The position numbers and the translations under genes are program-made. A stretch of 64,000 nt of DNA. Origin: Colias croceus (lineage: Eukaryota; Arthropoda; Insecta; Lepidoptera; Pieridae). The notes beneath the pieces were generated by a model. It did no database searches, had not been told where the DNA came from, and was given only the letters and a program-made list of their open reading frames with translations. Location: contig NC_059568.1 in assembly GCF_905220415.1 (NCBI RefSeq), positions 12,090,001-12,154,000 on the forward strand, read 5' to 3'. This document shows positions 44,570 through 57,653 of the stretch, piece by piece (position 1 is the first letter of the stretch; each line of letters starts with the position of its first letter).

Positions 44570-47160
44570 GGCGAAAGCATTCGCGAGCGGGGACACCAAC
44601 ACCATTGTCTGCGTTGAGTCACTGTCGGCGCTCGCGCAGCTATTTTTGTGAGGCGTGCGTAGGCGTCATACGTCTATATCTTCAACTTCCATACTACTCA
44701 CTCATGGCAAAATTGCTAGCCAAGACGGTTTCTCAGTATTCAGGAAGTTTCTGCAAAATACGTTTGACTACGGTGGATTTTGTTTGTGCTGTAAAAGCAT
44801 GTTTATTTGGAGAAACAACATTCTTTAAAACATTACATGAAAAATAATGTATTAAATACTGTAAAATCTCTTTAATTCGAGTACCGCAAAATTTTAATTA
44901 ACGTAAGACATATACCGTTGTACCTCTACGTCGATACATCTACAGCTATTCTTAGATAATAAAAAAGGCATTCACCTGTACACTTTTGATTTCGTACAAA
45001 TGACGATGCATCTAGCATTACATTCTGAAGCGTGGAGCTTGGGCCACAATCGCGTGATTCATTTCCAATTCGGGGCGCACTGATTTACTCCGGCGGCCGC
45101 ACAAAAAATAAAAATCCGGTGAATACGTGCAAAAAGTTAGACAATAATACGACGTAGGTATTTCATTAATATTTTTGTACGATACTGCTGAAAATTCTGA
45201 GGCTTATTTAAAACTAACATTGTAAAACAATGGAATGTTTAAATCCTTCCATTTGTGTCTTAATAGTCTCATTTCTCAAACGACTCTATTAATGTATTAA
45301 TCTTACAATAGAGGGTTGTGATTAAGTGATATTGATGAGATGAATTAACTAGCGATTACCCAGATAGGTATCTAAAAGTGAGCTCAGTGTCTTAATTCTA
45401 TTGACAATTAGTGTATCAGGCATGCGTGAAAATAGTGGTCTTGAATAGAGCGATGATGGTGTGAGGCAGCAGGTCGGGCAGGTCTCAGTGGGTGCGGATA
45501 GGCGCGTTGTCGAGTTACAGTACGAGCGGCACGGCAGCAGTAGTACGAGGGCGAGCGCGGTCGATGAGCCCGGTGTAGGGGGCAGCACGGTGCCGGTGGC
45601 GAGTGGGGGCTGCCCCCCTGGCCCCGCGGCCTCTTCACGCCCCTCTGCTTGCGCACACCGTACGGTACGGCCGCGCCGCGCGCTCACTGATGCGTCATAC
45701 CGCTATCGAAGACGACGCGTGTTTCGTCGATCGCCACGGCAATTCGCGCGCGCCATGTGAACTTCTTGTGTTGACTATGAACATTGAATCGCGACGGCGC
45801 GATCGTTAATATCGATAATAATAAATTTATTTACAATTTCGCCAACATGGACAGTGACTATGGTTCCGTTAGCAGAGACTTTACTGTGGCAGTGGTTCAC
45901 GAGGTTAACGCACGTGCTCGCATCTCGTTCCCGAAAGTGAGTAAGTTTGAGTTGGCTTATTTTAAAGTGTGACTCGATGCTGACGTCTGTTGATCTGTGA
46001 GATGTTGTCGGGCATGTTATTTTAGCAGCGTGCGTCGGGCCGCGGCGCCGGCCGCCCGGAATGCGGCCTCCGCCCCGCCGCGCGTTGCCGGCGTCGAACA
46101 CAGCGCGCGTAGCGTAATAAATAAAGGCGGGGCACCGCTGCGTGCGCGCGCACCCTCCCGCGCCCTTCTGATTGTCGGGTCATTGACTTGGCCTGTCCGC
46201 TGCCGCTGCCATAATCGTCATTGCCAACATTGCCAACATTGCCGAAGACAACAATTCCCGGAAACGGTACCACGCTCTTGGCCTAGCGGCTTCGTGGCTG
46301 TCCCTCATTATCTGTCCAATGTCAATGCCGTTATTCAAACGTGACAGACGCAACATTTTTCCGTGTCTGAATGTCTTAAAAATATCTTCCTATGGGCGAT
46401 ATTACTTAGTGAAACTTGACTTATTACGCAGCGAAGGCTAATGACCCCTATAACCACACCTGGCTGTTACAGATACAGCTCTACCCTTAGTATAAATTGT
46501 TAAGTTTAAATTGTATCGAACGATATATTTAACGCTATTGTTGTCATTTCTATATATTTCTACTACAATTATTATTATGCGTCGGCGGTTTTTGTACCCA
46601 GTGGCGTCTGCGCATCATAAATTTGTTTTTGTGACAATAATGTGTTCAGACATTAAAATGAGTAGTTTTATGTGGTCATTCTCTTCGTGTTACATGTTAC
46701 CGTTAAGTAAGATCGTCCAGGCAAACTCCGTTATAGTGTGGCGTTGTTCGTTTCGTGAAATGCTAAAAATAAAGCGTGAACTTCCCGGTTGAATGGCGTC
46801 GTCGGTGCGGCGAGCGCGGGGAGTGGCAGGCAGCCATTGCCCTCACCCGGTTTGTTTACAACTCGGGGCCAGGGAGTGGTGCAAAGCTTAATGTTCCATG
46901 TGTATAACACCATTGGGTGCATAATTAACTGTTCCCGTCCGAGCTTGCGCCCTGCGCTCGCGCCATCTGCGCTCGCACTATTAAAATAAACTTCTACAGT
47001 CAGATAGCTAACATTACTGTACAAAAACTAGCGTCAGCCCGGCCTCGGCCGCCAGGTGTATGCGACCCTCGATTACGGTGAAGGTGCGTCTAGTGTTAGG
47101 TCAGTTATTGCCACGAGATGGCGCGGCCGAAGACCTCGCTCTCTAGTGCCAATGACCACA
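44570..47160. promoter_or_regulatory. Cluster of CpG-rich pockets
   Basis: Separate CpG-rich blocks lie at about 44570-44670, 45440-45770, 46010-46290 and 46790-47150, divided by AT-rich DNA. The cluster precedes and overlaps splice-bounded candidate exons on the plus strand, so a host promoter region is plausible. Base composition alone does not prove it. The 46203-46252 part also has three short GCCAACATT-type units. Confidence 0.35.
45847..45936 (+). CDS. Candidate first coding exon of an unidentified host gene
   Basis: ATG in good insect context (CAACATGG) opens MDSDYGSVSRDFTVAVVHEV and continues NARARISFPK to a GTGAGT donor (45937), with a second donor GTAAGT four bases on. With the first donor the exon ends in phase 0, which agrees with the only open frame of the candidate exon at 56822. 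No domain is recognised. It sits beside the CpG-rich cluster. Alternatively a chance frame. Confidence 0.3.
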
Positions 47161-50100
47161 AGTTCGCCTCACTGAGCCTCTCTAATGTGTATTCTTGCTG
47201 GCCACGTGTTTACTAAATTTTGAAACTGATTTAACTTATATGATTGTGTCAAATGTGTTAATTATAATTCTAAATAATGTATTGAATTATTTTTCTTTGA
47301 TATACTCATACGACAAAAAATTTCTTGCATAAAAAATAAACAATTTAAAAATTATCCGCATTGCGCTCATTATAATGGTATCCGTAATGTAATAAACACG
47401 GGAAAAAGTAAAAAAACGATAGAATTTATCTAGTTTTAGGTAACATAATTGTATCTGCGACAAGTGACAACCGTATTACATCAATGATTAAACTCTCGTA
47501 GTAAATAGAGTGAGCGTAAAATCGGTATTCAATCATGTGATGCAATTATTACATTTATTTCGCGGTGGGGGCGTAGTTGTGTACTGTACTAGGTCATACC
47601 CAAAGCGGAGGGCGACGCCTTCAACAAGTTGTAGAGCTGCCTGAAAAACTGCGCGCGCATTCCACCCAACGAAAGAGTTAGTTATCAGTCCTTCTCATTC
47701 ACAGATCTGCTCCTATCAGCTTCGGTAGGACTTAGAAGCGAGTCGGACACGTGACACGACACATGCCTCTGTTACTTTTAATCTTTCGATTATTATTTAT
47801 CGTCCCATATTAAACTCGATGTCTTCGGCGCGTCGCGTCGCTGGCGCGCATTATTCTACGCATTTGAAATCAAAAAGTAAGTTAATCGTCCAATATAAAT
47901 CTTCAAACGTTACTTTTTCTCGTGAGGAGCATTGTAATTTTTCAATAACATTGTCAATACACAAACGGAGGCCTGATGTGAAATGGGCTATGACGGCGCT
48001 GTTATAGATACACGCAACGGCTGGTATGTGCAGCTTTTCTCTCATTACTCTCATAAAGAATTATAAATAACGAAATTCAGAACTAAACTGTTGTTACAAT
48101 TGATCTGATTTATATCTTTTGTAAAAACAATGACACAAATTATATATTAAGCATATATTATGTATCTGAAGATAATCATTTATCAACATTAGGTATATAA
48201 ATTATTAAATTCAAGTTTCCATAAAATTGAGAATCAGTACATCAGATAAAGTAAGCTGCAAAGAAACTTTTTTTCACAATCCGAATGTAGGATAGCCGGA
48301 TGTGTCCGCACTCCGCGCCGCACACACTTAGCGGGCACTGGCCATGTGGGGGTGCAACTCGTCAATTGATTCACTTTAACACACACATGGAAATGGATGT
48401 TGGATGTCGACAAGTAATGAAATCATTTCGCTGAACAGGGTTTCTAATCTCACGCTTAGATAATATTTAATATACAGTAAATAGATAATAAAATAAGTTT
48501 CTAGATTCGAACGATTTATTATATCTCAATATTAATTTTCATAGTTATTATCTCTACAATAAGTCATAAAACAATTGTAAAGCATTTTTTGTATAAATAA
48601 ATATGTGTATTAATTACAACGAATAAACATCGATAATTTTACGCTTTCGATGTGATAATACAAACAATAGTATATAATATAAACAGTAATTGCTTGAGTA
48701 CGGCACCAAGACCTAGCCACTTCATAACTTGGTTTATCTTTATATAAACGCTCACAATAATTATTATCAAAGCGTCAATGTCAATGAATGAAATCGACAA
48801 CACGGCGCGGGCGCGGCGTCGCTACAATTTAATCTTTTTCGGTTATAAATTACATTGGTTTATCGTTTATCTCATACATTTAGATTCCGGCGAGAGTTGC
48901 CACATCGGCTCAAATTTTATTAAATATATCATCGCAACGTTTTCTGATGAATATTTTAAGCTAGATTTTGAATTACGCTTTGGCAGTTGCTCTTGTCCAA
49001 GTATAATTTACACCATTGTTTGGTACTGCGTTGTAGGCCAGTGCTTTGACCAATTGAAGGAGTAATCTACGTGACTTGGAACGAAATGATTTCATTTGAA
49101 TATACAATTTGCCCATACGATGTCTATAGCGTTGAAGGAACATAGTTCTTAAAATAAGGACACAAGACGTTCCATTAAATACAATGAAATGATTACTTAA
49201 TTAAATGTTAGGTTCTAATTTGTATATGTAGTTCCGTGGATAAACGTGGCTGAACGCGTCGTCTGATTTCATTTACGTTTTCAATCATTTATTTAAGAAT
49301 ACTTCGCATTTAGAATACAACATAATATTGAGGTATGAGAAAACATATAGAGAAACGAGTAAACCGTGACTGAATCTTAATGTTACGGATGCAAGGTCCT
49401 CAAAAAACTCATCGAAGCCACGCGACGTTCCGTTGCACGAAGTAGAGCGGGGCTGCACGCAATTGGACACGTACATCTATGTGCTTTTAAACATTCATAT
49501 CATATTCATTTACATATTTATTACGAAAATTCGATAAAATTAATCGTATCTCGGCGAACTTTAACCGTCCATAGTTTTACCAATATCAAAGCCGACATCC
49601 TATTGATCCTCGATGGGATGGAAGAAACTAGTTTAGAACTTTTTTAATTAACGGGCTGACGTGACTATAGGCACGTATGACGTTTGACCCGTTGCACAGC
49701 GTAGCCTCACATATTATTAATATTGACCTTGATTTGGCCTGGCTTAGTTTCAATATAAATTATATTACTCTTCTGCGTCGTACTTGTAACCTAGAACAAC
49801 GCGTGATTATTCAGGATGCGTAGTTAAAAACATAGGAAGTCTCAGTTATAATTATTCACAAACAGTTTATTGTGTCTCATTGTAAATGTCTCTGTAATAA
49901 AAAATGTTTATATATCACAAATTTACTATTAAAATTAGCTCTACATGTTGTAATTTATATGAAAGCTTTTATCCTGCTCTCTAAGAAACTGGACGGTTTT
50001 TGTTCGGATGGGATACTTGAAATGATTTTTTACGGTACACAAGCGGGATGTAGCATCTGTTCGGAGCCAATCCGCCGAGGGCAGGTAGTCGTGCGTTTCC

Positions 50101-50460
50101 ACTAAAGTCAACCCCTAATTCTCATAAAAAATTATTTTGTGCAATGCATTTTTCAACTCTCATGCACACGGCGCGTTGGACCGTGGTTGATCAGTCGATT
50201 TAAAAAAGCTATTGTGTTTCGTACAAAAACAAAAAAATGTACCGTGGTATGCGAAATAAACAACTTTGTCTTTAGCCGATTCACTACTCGGGTTTTCGTT
50301 TAAAATTATCATATCCAGGTAGCCTTTTGCTGAGAACGTGGATAATATCTCTATAGTAATTCAGCATTTGTTACTTGACGAAATAAATATATCCAGTTTT
50401 TATATAGGTATGTATTAAATTATTTGCTTGTTTTTTTTTAACATGTGCTTTTTTTCACAG
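47161..50460. other. Interval without supported genes
   Basis: A 58-nt open stretch from ATG 47819 to an optimal GTAAGT donor (47877) could be another first exon, but its phase does not fit the exon at 56822. Several moderately CpG-rich bits (about 47,570-47,850) lie here. Otherwise AT-rich. Confidence 0.3.
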
Positions 50461-50525
50461 ATGACACAAAAGGGTCGACAGGGTGACTATAGAAGATGGC
50501 GGCACGCTGCGATGTGACTTGTGAG
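50461..50525 (+). CDS. Candidate small exon with start codon
   Basis: A strong pyrimidine tract (GTGCTTTTTTTCACAG) precedes a 65-nt segment that ends at a GTAGGA donor. Inside, AAGATGGCGG supplies a start at 50496, giving MAARCDVTCE in phase 0. Joined to 56822 the frame stays open. No known protein recognised. It could equally be a non-coding 5' exon. Confidence 0.35.
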
Positions 50526-52431
50526 GTAGGAACGTAATTTCTTAAGAATAATTAACAGTATCATTTTAATTTACGAAGCTGTTTCGCGATCGTTGTTAAT
50601 TTAATCTTTTTTGTTGGTATGATATATTTATAAGTAGCATATATTCTTATATTCGTTTTATTTTTATAACCAGACACACAAATATTTTAAAACAGGAAAT
50701 GTGGAAAAATAATAACAACATTTGGCTCTCTTTAGTACCTTGGAAATGTTTTTTGAAGAGATGTTGAAAACTGCGAATAATAACGATTGTACAAGTTGGC
50801 GTCGCTGTTTATAATCTTTGGGAGTTTGCCAACGCAGTTACTCGAGGCACAATATTCACGGCGCGCCGCATAGTAACGCGATTTTTTTCTTTGGAAACAT
50901 TGTTACTGTTATCGTTATATTTAACCATTTAAATACAGGCAGACGTTCGCCGTAGGTAGATCGAAATTATCCATCTTCTAATAGGATATCGAGGTTCCCA
51001 CTGATGCAGAGGCGTTTCCCTTGATACTTCAAAGCTAATTAATTACTCGCGCGTGGGTCTATTAAATCCTCGATTCTACATGCGTGTTTAGGTACTTATT
51101 GTTATGTGGGCAATGGGTGTTTATTTGATCTTTTTTATTCGAAATTTTCGAATAATAATGAGTATTTTAAGAATTCGTTATCCGATTTAATGGGGCAATG
51201 ATTGATATTATTAATCTTAACGTAGGAGTCTTTTTAAAAATTCCATAGAATGATTTCTACGCTCGAAGCGACTACGTATGAATTTGCATTTTCTAGAGTT
51301 CGACGTTATTTAATAATAAATATTCTACAAGGCTTTCCGTAAATGGGAAATCAGAAACAAGATTCGCAGTAGGTGTGTCAACTGACTGCGCAGTTAGAAG
51401 CGATACGCACCGTTATAACTAAGCTGTCCGTGGCTTATTGCGAGGATTTTATAATTTAATATAGAAACTCATATAAAGATATAAGCCGAAATATTGATAT
51501 GCCTATATGTCTTTTCAACTAGAAGTGGTAGTTAGCTTCATTACTATAACAGGCTGTTATAGTAATGAAGGCAAGGCATTAATTTCGTTGTAATCAATTA
51601 TTCTTGACATAGAGCAGATAGAGGTGTGACGTGTCCAAGTGCGTTATATGATAGCGCTCTCTAATAACATTCGTTATCATTGTCGTGACGTATTTACTAT
51701 CAATGCATAAAGGAGAATGGCGAAATTGGGCCTAACATAAATAAGGCCTTACAGAAATGATAATAAATTTAAAATTCATTATGTTATTTTTAATAATTCT
51801 TGGTAAAATATTGACTTCTGATTCTATGGGAAAACAAATGTTTGAAAAAAAAGATAATATGTTCACTAACGGCATTGTTATTTAGATTTCTATGACTACC
51901 GGTCTTATCAAGCAGAGATTGTCAGTGCTGTCAGGAGTAAAATAGTCGATATATCGATTAAAACGAATGAATATTTATTTTCATTTTTAGTTTTATACAA
52001 AATTCAAATGCTTTATGAATCAGAAATATAAGTTGACTGCGTTACATATTTTATTTTTAACTTTTTAGCACGCTATTTATTTAGGTAATCCGTAATTCTA
52101 TACATTTTTACTCATGGCGGCCGCACTTTGTAAGAATATTTCTGAAATGTAGCTGGCCGCTTCAATTTTAATTACAATGTCATGTTTGTCGTTTGACTTT
52201 TGACATTTGATTGAGGATTTTCGTTACGTTACATTCGACTTTGTGCTTGTGGTTAACTTATTTTCTTCATCTTTATCGACTTTCGCTACGTATTACGGAC
52301 ACTGACGATCTCTGTTATATTACTACCAACCAACGCTTGCACACCGGACTTTGATTACCTGCCTTTACGACTCACTACTGCTACCCTACCTGGACACCGA
52401 CTTTGCATCCGATTTTTCATTTACAATTAAT
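50526..52431. other. Non-coding interval with a 17-bp palindrome
   Basis: CTTCATTACTATAACAG and its exact complement meet around one G at 51536-51570. No gene supported. Confidence 0.45.
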
Positions 52432-53348
52432 ATGAACTGCATCAACTGTGGTATTAATGCTAATCGTAACAATGCTATACGTATGCATTTGTTACAAGAT
52501 AACGCAATAACTATTATCAATTATACAAGGGTGGGCTGCTCCTCTAACGGTGAGTGGATTAGTATTATCTAAGGTATTTAGTACTAGCTATTGAAATCAA
52601 ACAAAAATGTAAACACACATTGTTTTATATATATATATACTAGCGGTCCACCCCGGCTTCGCCCGTGGTACCTACATGTTTAAACTATCCTATCTCTCAA
52701 GTTGGATCGAACTCCACAAGTTGTGCGAATTTTATTATAATCGGTTAAGTGGTTTAGGAGTCCATTGAGGACAAACATTGTGACACGAGATTTATATATA
52801 TTCACTTTCTTTTGTCCAATTGTAATATTAATTCTTTATTTTGTAGATCACTCACTCTGATCACATATTATTTGATGCATGCTGGAAACTTGCAAATGAT
52901 TCTTTGAGGATTGAAAATCATGAAGATGACAATGCAGTTGGTTTCCTTAGGTTCATATCAAATTAAGCAAGCAAGGTCCTATTATGGTGAGCACATAAGA
53001 AACGATGGCAAATATGTTATAGAAGTGTGCCGTGAATCAGACAGCGACATACAGAGAGCACTGTCGACATCAAGTACTACATGGCTTTTAAGAGGTCGCA
53101 TTCAATCCAGGCATAGAAGTAGTAAAACTTATTTTACTTATATTTTAGTCGACAGTGCTCTCATAGGAAGGGAAGCAATAACAGTCTATTATTGTAATTG
53201 TTTAGTAGGAAGAAGAACTGTAGGTTGCTGCTGTCACGTTATGCCCATAATATGGTACCTTAGCTGGGCAAGGTATCAACCAGATTTAATGCCACCAGCA
53301 CAGTTTCTGGATGATGTGTTAATTGTTTATGATGATAATGATGAATAA
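52432..53348 (+). pseudogene. Transposon-type ORF remnant with SWIM-like cysteine motif
   Basis: A first piece (ATG 52432 to a GTGAGT donor at 52550) has a CxxC pair, MNCINCGINANRNNAIRMHL. After an acceptor (TTTTGTAG, exon from 52847) a short acidic stretch IENHEDDNAV appears, and then, one frame off, the main block LGSYQIKQARSYYGEHIRND through VYYCNCLVGRRTVGCCCHVM to YLSWARYQPDL, stopping at 53346. The CxC...CxH pattern followed by a WYL-type helix is found in SWIM-bearing proteins of invertebrate DDE transposons, as I recall them. Frames are discordant and the splice phases give a stop, so a dead copy is likely. A Helitron-like unit lies in the intron. Confidence 0.5.
52640..52793 (-). mobile_element. 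Helitron-like short element inside the ORF remnant's intron
   Basis: CTAGCGGTCCACCCCGGCTT at the left after a TA run; right end near CACGAGATTTATATATATTC is diffuse. About 154 bp, non-coding. Confidence 0.55.
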
Positions 53349-56300
53349 ACGATTTATGGAAAAACGTGTTTTATTTTATATACTTATAAGTACCTACGGT
53401 GTTTTGGTAGGTACTCTAAAAGAATAAAAGTTCGATCCAATATCTCTATTACCTAACTGTTCTTCTGTTACACTCTATCTAAATAATATATATTATAGGA
53501 TATATACTTACCTCTACTTAGAAAGAAACAAAGCTATTCATTGAACTCGAGCAAACATAACCTCAATTTTAGTGACGTTACATGCTCAATATCTCTGCTA
53601 TCCCATAGAACAGATCTTTAATTGTTATATTTATAGAATCTGTATATTTTTATCTATTTAACCCCACATAAATCATCAGTGTAACGATCAGGCCCAAAGT
53701 CCTATGGGAGTTCGCCATTCTCCTTTACTATGCTAATTGAAGCATATTAATTATAATACGTTACACTAGTTACCTTTCAGATGTGATGTCTAGACGCCGG
53801 CGATTTCTATTTCAATATATCAAGTAACTTGGATATTTTAGAAGATTAACAAGGGTTAACTTTAAAGTTTAACGTACCACCAAATTCAATAGCTTTGGAG
53901 TTTGAATGCGAAAGCAGATCGAGTTATCTACATAAATGCAATATTCCTGTTAGTTTTGATCGGTCTCAATCTAAATCCCATCTATTCCCAACAATAGTAT
54001 TTCGCATCTGATATCAATTCGGTTTCCAATTTGACGGGAATTCTGATTTGTTAAAGGCGTCAGTGTTTATTCAGTACATTGAATTTAAATTAAGATAATG
54101 TGTAAAGGTTTATTGTATAAGGAAATATAAATATATTCAAATGAGTGGGCTTGTCCACATGTCATTGAATCCCAATGAAGTATTTTTTTTATTTTATCAG
54201 TCAGCATTGCCCATATTATATTGTTAGTAGTACTTATTCTAGTGTTAGTAAAACTACATATACTTATTTTTAGATTTTAGAGTTACAAGCCATTTTTTGT
54301 TGATAAAATGATGTACATTATTGAGAACTTTTAAAATACTATTATCATTTTTATTAATTCTATCCCTAATTATTATTATTTTATTTATTGATAAATATAT
54401 TGTAAAACCGACGCCCTGAGCCCCTGAGGTAATGACGTTAACATTTCGTTTTATTCTGATGCCATGAAACTGTACAAGTGATTTCCTACAAAAATGTAAA
54501 ATAAATTTTAGTTTATGATCGTCGGTTTCACTATCAGAGACGCCGCGCTGTATGAAGGTCAGTGAGCAGGTCGTATTGCTCGTGCAAGTTCAATGCGTAA
54601 TAGATAAATGCTATGTGCCGAAAACAAGGGAAAGGTTAAACAAAACAAGTTAAAATTCTTAGACAATCGGAACGACTCATAAATAATTTTATATGCTATG
54701 CGCGGCATATCGTTCTGCATTTTACCTATTTACCTACTTTATTTACATCTAATTATATTAATGTTTTCATCATAAAAGTTTATCAAGGATATCCCAAACA
54801 TTTCGATCGGTTTTATTACATTCAATGATAAGTAATGTTATTGAACTGGCATATTTATTACAACAATGTTTAAAGTCGTAATACCTGAATGAGACCTGAT
54901 AAGTGATAATAGACACGATCTCTCTATGCCAATGCTGTTTGGCGTTAATCTTTTTGGTTCAAATTTTCCCTCACCTTTTGAATTAGTACTAGTTTAACAG
55001 AGCGTTTGTCATAAAAGAGTCTAAAATGGGTGAAGCCATGGTGAAACTTTACAGTTGATAACAACGCCATCTGGCGAGAACTGCTTAAGCGCCCCCTCGT
55101 AATCCAAAGAGCTCGAAGCCGACGCGACGATTTGAATGGCATCGGTTGTAAACGTTGGCGAAAAAACAAGGGCCGTTGAACTTCGCCAATGCACCAGACC
55201 CGTTAGTTTTATCCGAGGTCAGGGCGAGTTATTGTGTGTACTAAATACGTGCATAAAACTACAGCTGATTTGAACTCATCCGTGTAATTGTTTTATTTGC
55301 ACACTACAATACCTACTTAGTTAAGGGGCTGACAACACCAAATTGAAGTTATTTGAGCAGTTTTTTAAGAAAAGACATTTATACTAGACCATCAAAAAAT
55401 ATATATTATGTTAATATTCATCATATTTCGAAGACCGTGGACGGACTCGATACATAATTGGACGAAATCGGCTCGATAGAAAATAATTGCAAAGATTGGT
55501 CTTAAAATCATAATTAAACGATTCTATGTCTTTATTTTTTTGACGTACGGGTCTGCAATTTAAAACACGAAGTCAACATATTCATACCTGAAACTCTAAC
55601 GAGTCATATTTCGCATATGACCCACACTTTTCCTTAAATCACATATTTTCTTAATTTTTTCTTCTAAGACCTGGCCCCGCCAAGTAACAGTGATATTGCG
55701 CTCTCGTTTGCGCGCACTGTCCAATTGTATGGGAGTAAAGGAGCGCGCAATCACTGTTGAATTCTTAAGCGTTTGCGTTATCTATTAGGCGTGTAGTTGT
55801 TTATTTACTATTTATTTATATAATTTTAAATATATTACCCAATTTTTTTATTAACATCTAATTTATTCGAGATACTTCATGTCTTGCAAGAAGAGTTGCA
55901 TTAAAATATGACTTTGTCAATGACAAATTGATAAGTATACTTCATAGTTATAATATGTATTGGATCAAATTATTTAATGACCTCCATGATCCGACAAAGG
56001 CGCAAAATCATTAAAGTAATCAAATTGCGGGAATAGGCCTGCACCGGCGTCGAATCTCGAATGTTCGCATGGCGCAAGCGTCGTTCGATCGATTTCTAAA
56101 TACGGAAAGCTTTTTAATATGTGCCCCAAGAAAATGGATTAAATTTAACCTTATTGCGTGCGTACTACGTCTGTTTGCTGTTTACAACTCTCATTAATAA
56201 CTCGGAGCGAACTTACAACTTGTCTTATTGTCACTTGGCGGAATTTTAACTTAGTACATAAGTATAGATTTATTTTGAATGTAGTTTTACTAAATTGTCT

Positions 56301-56821
56301 CTACATTCATTTTCGTACGTTTTTAGGTTTAAAAAGATTTGAACTTCAATACCTTCGTATGAAGCTAATTAGAAATACTGATGATTCGTATCACAAATAT
56401 TCGAAACGATGATCACTTCGATGACGTCACGTTAGCCGGTTGGCTTCACGAGTGGCTTAGGTCACTGATCCAGTAATTTCAAACGCCGGCATAAAGTTAC
56501 TCACGTACAAAAAGTAAAAGCTTTTTCACATTATTAGTTATAGTGTGAGTATTAAAATGTAGTTAGTTTAATAAATGAACGACTCACCTGTTGCTCGATT
56601 TAATGAATGCAGCGTTCCTCAGTCCTCACACGATGCATTACGCAAATTCTGTGCGACTGCAGGCTTTCATTAACGTCAAATAATAGTCTGCCTTTACACC
56701 GATGCTACTTAACAATTATGTTTTCATCTCTCAAATAGCTTATCATATTATTATAATATTTTTATAGAAGGCGAAACCTGTATTTTGTTGTTTGAAATCA
56801 TACGTTTTCTCTTTCCCACAG
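53349..56821. other. Non-coding interval
   Basis: Long AT-rich stretch. A patch near 55,050-55,170 with AACGCCATCTGGCGAGAACT is GC-richer but holds no recognised gene. CGACGCCCTGAG near 54410 and CGTCGGTTT near 54522 are too weak an inverted pair to call. Confidence 0.35.
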
Positions 56822-56879
56822 GTAACATTGCTGAGATATCGAGGACATTTTATCGAGATGGCTAATGAGGACCTGTTCG
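56822..56879 (+). CDS. Candidate internal exon of an unidentified host gene
   Basis: A strong acceptor (CGTTTTCTCTTTCCCACAG) and donor (GTAAGT) bound 58 nt. Only one frame is open: VTLLRYRGHFIEMANEDLF plus one base. It joins in phase 0 with both upstream candidates (45847-45936 and 50461-50525). No family recognised. If it is instead the first coding exon, translation could begin at its inner ATG (MANEDLF). Confidence 0.4.
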
Positions 56880-57192
56880 GTAAGTTTTTATTTTTTACCA
56901 TAGGCGTAGCAAATGCTGGTATAAATATACCACCGCGGACCAACCTATAAACAATTAAACTATTAATGGAATTAGTAAACGATGGGACAACAGGTTCAAC
57001 CTAATTACAGCCCGAATCTAGTTGATCAACGGTATTTGTTACGCTTATATATTATAATTATTAATTTACAATGCCATTGCGAAATATTCATAAACCTCAA
57101 TGTATAATGCGATGTACTATCCTCAGCTGTGCGATCAGTTAAGCTATCGTATAAATAGAGCAAATATTTAATATTATTTGTTATTGTTACAG

Positions 57193-57275
57193 ATCGCTGA
57201 TTGTACATCCGGATTGAAGATGCTGAACAAAACTTCTAGATGACAGCTACATTCCGACCATTTTCTATTTATCAG
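57193..57275 (+). other. Possible non-coding or skipped exon
   Basis: TTATTGTTACAG precedes and GTAATT follows an 83-nt segment. Joining it to 56879 gives a stop after three codons, so it would be an alternative or untranslated exon, or not an exon at all. Confidence 0.2.
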
Positions 57276-57575
57276 GTAATTAAAAAATTTAACCATTACT
57301 AGTATTAATTATAGTTCCTAAGTATGTTAAGTTGTGCATTGCTATTGTATCTTATGAAGCGAATGTGTGCTGTTGCAATTGATCATGTTTTTCTTATATT
57401 CAAACAAAGTTGGTGATACTCGATTTTTTATAATGTACGTAACTTATAGTATTGACAAAGTAAAGAAATTAACGAATACTTCACATTGTCAATATTGCTC
57501 TGCGCTTTCCGAAGAATTGAAAGTACGAAGCGTAGTAAGGAAGAACTGTATAGATTTTGAAATAAATTTTGACAG

Positions 57576-57647
57576 CTACCGGATTCCGTGAGCGCGGATC
57601 GGTGAAAGCGGCGGCCAGGGCGAGGCGGCGGCATTGCGCCGGGACAG
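57576..57647 (+). CDS. Candidate GC-rich exon
   Basis: TTTTGACAG and GGACAG/GTAGGT bound a 72-nt segment much richer in GC than its flanks. Joined to 56879 it stays open and reads TGFRERGSVKAAARARRRHC. Arginine-rich, no known domain. Weak acceptor tract lowers confidence. Confidence 0.25.
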
Positions 57648-57653
57648 GTAGGT

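Noticed and set aside
47819..47876. ATG to GTAAGT first-exon candidate
   Set aside because: Its phase closes every join to the 56822 segment, and no other partner was found.
54945..55169. 74-codon minus-strand frame, arginine-rich
   Set aside because: No recognisable domain and no splice evidence.
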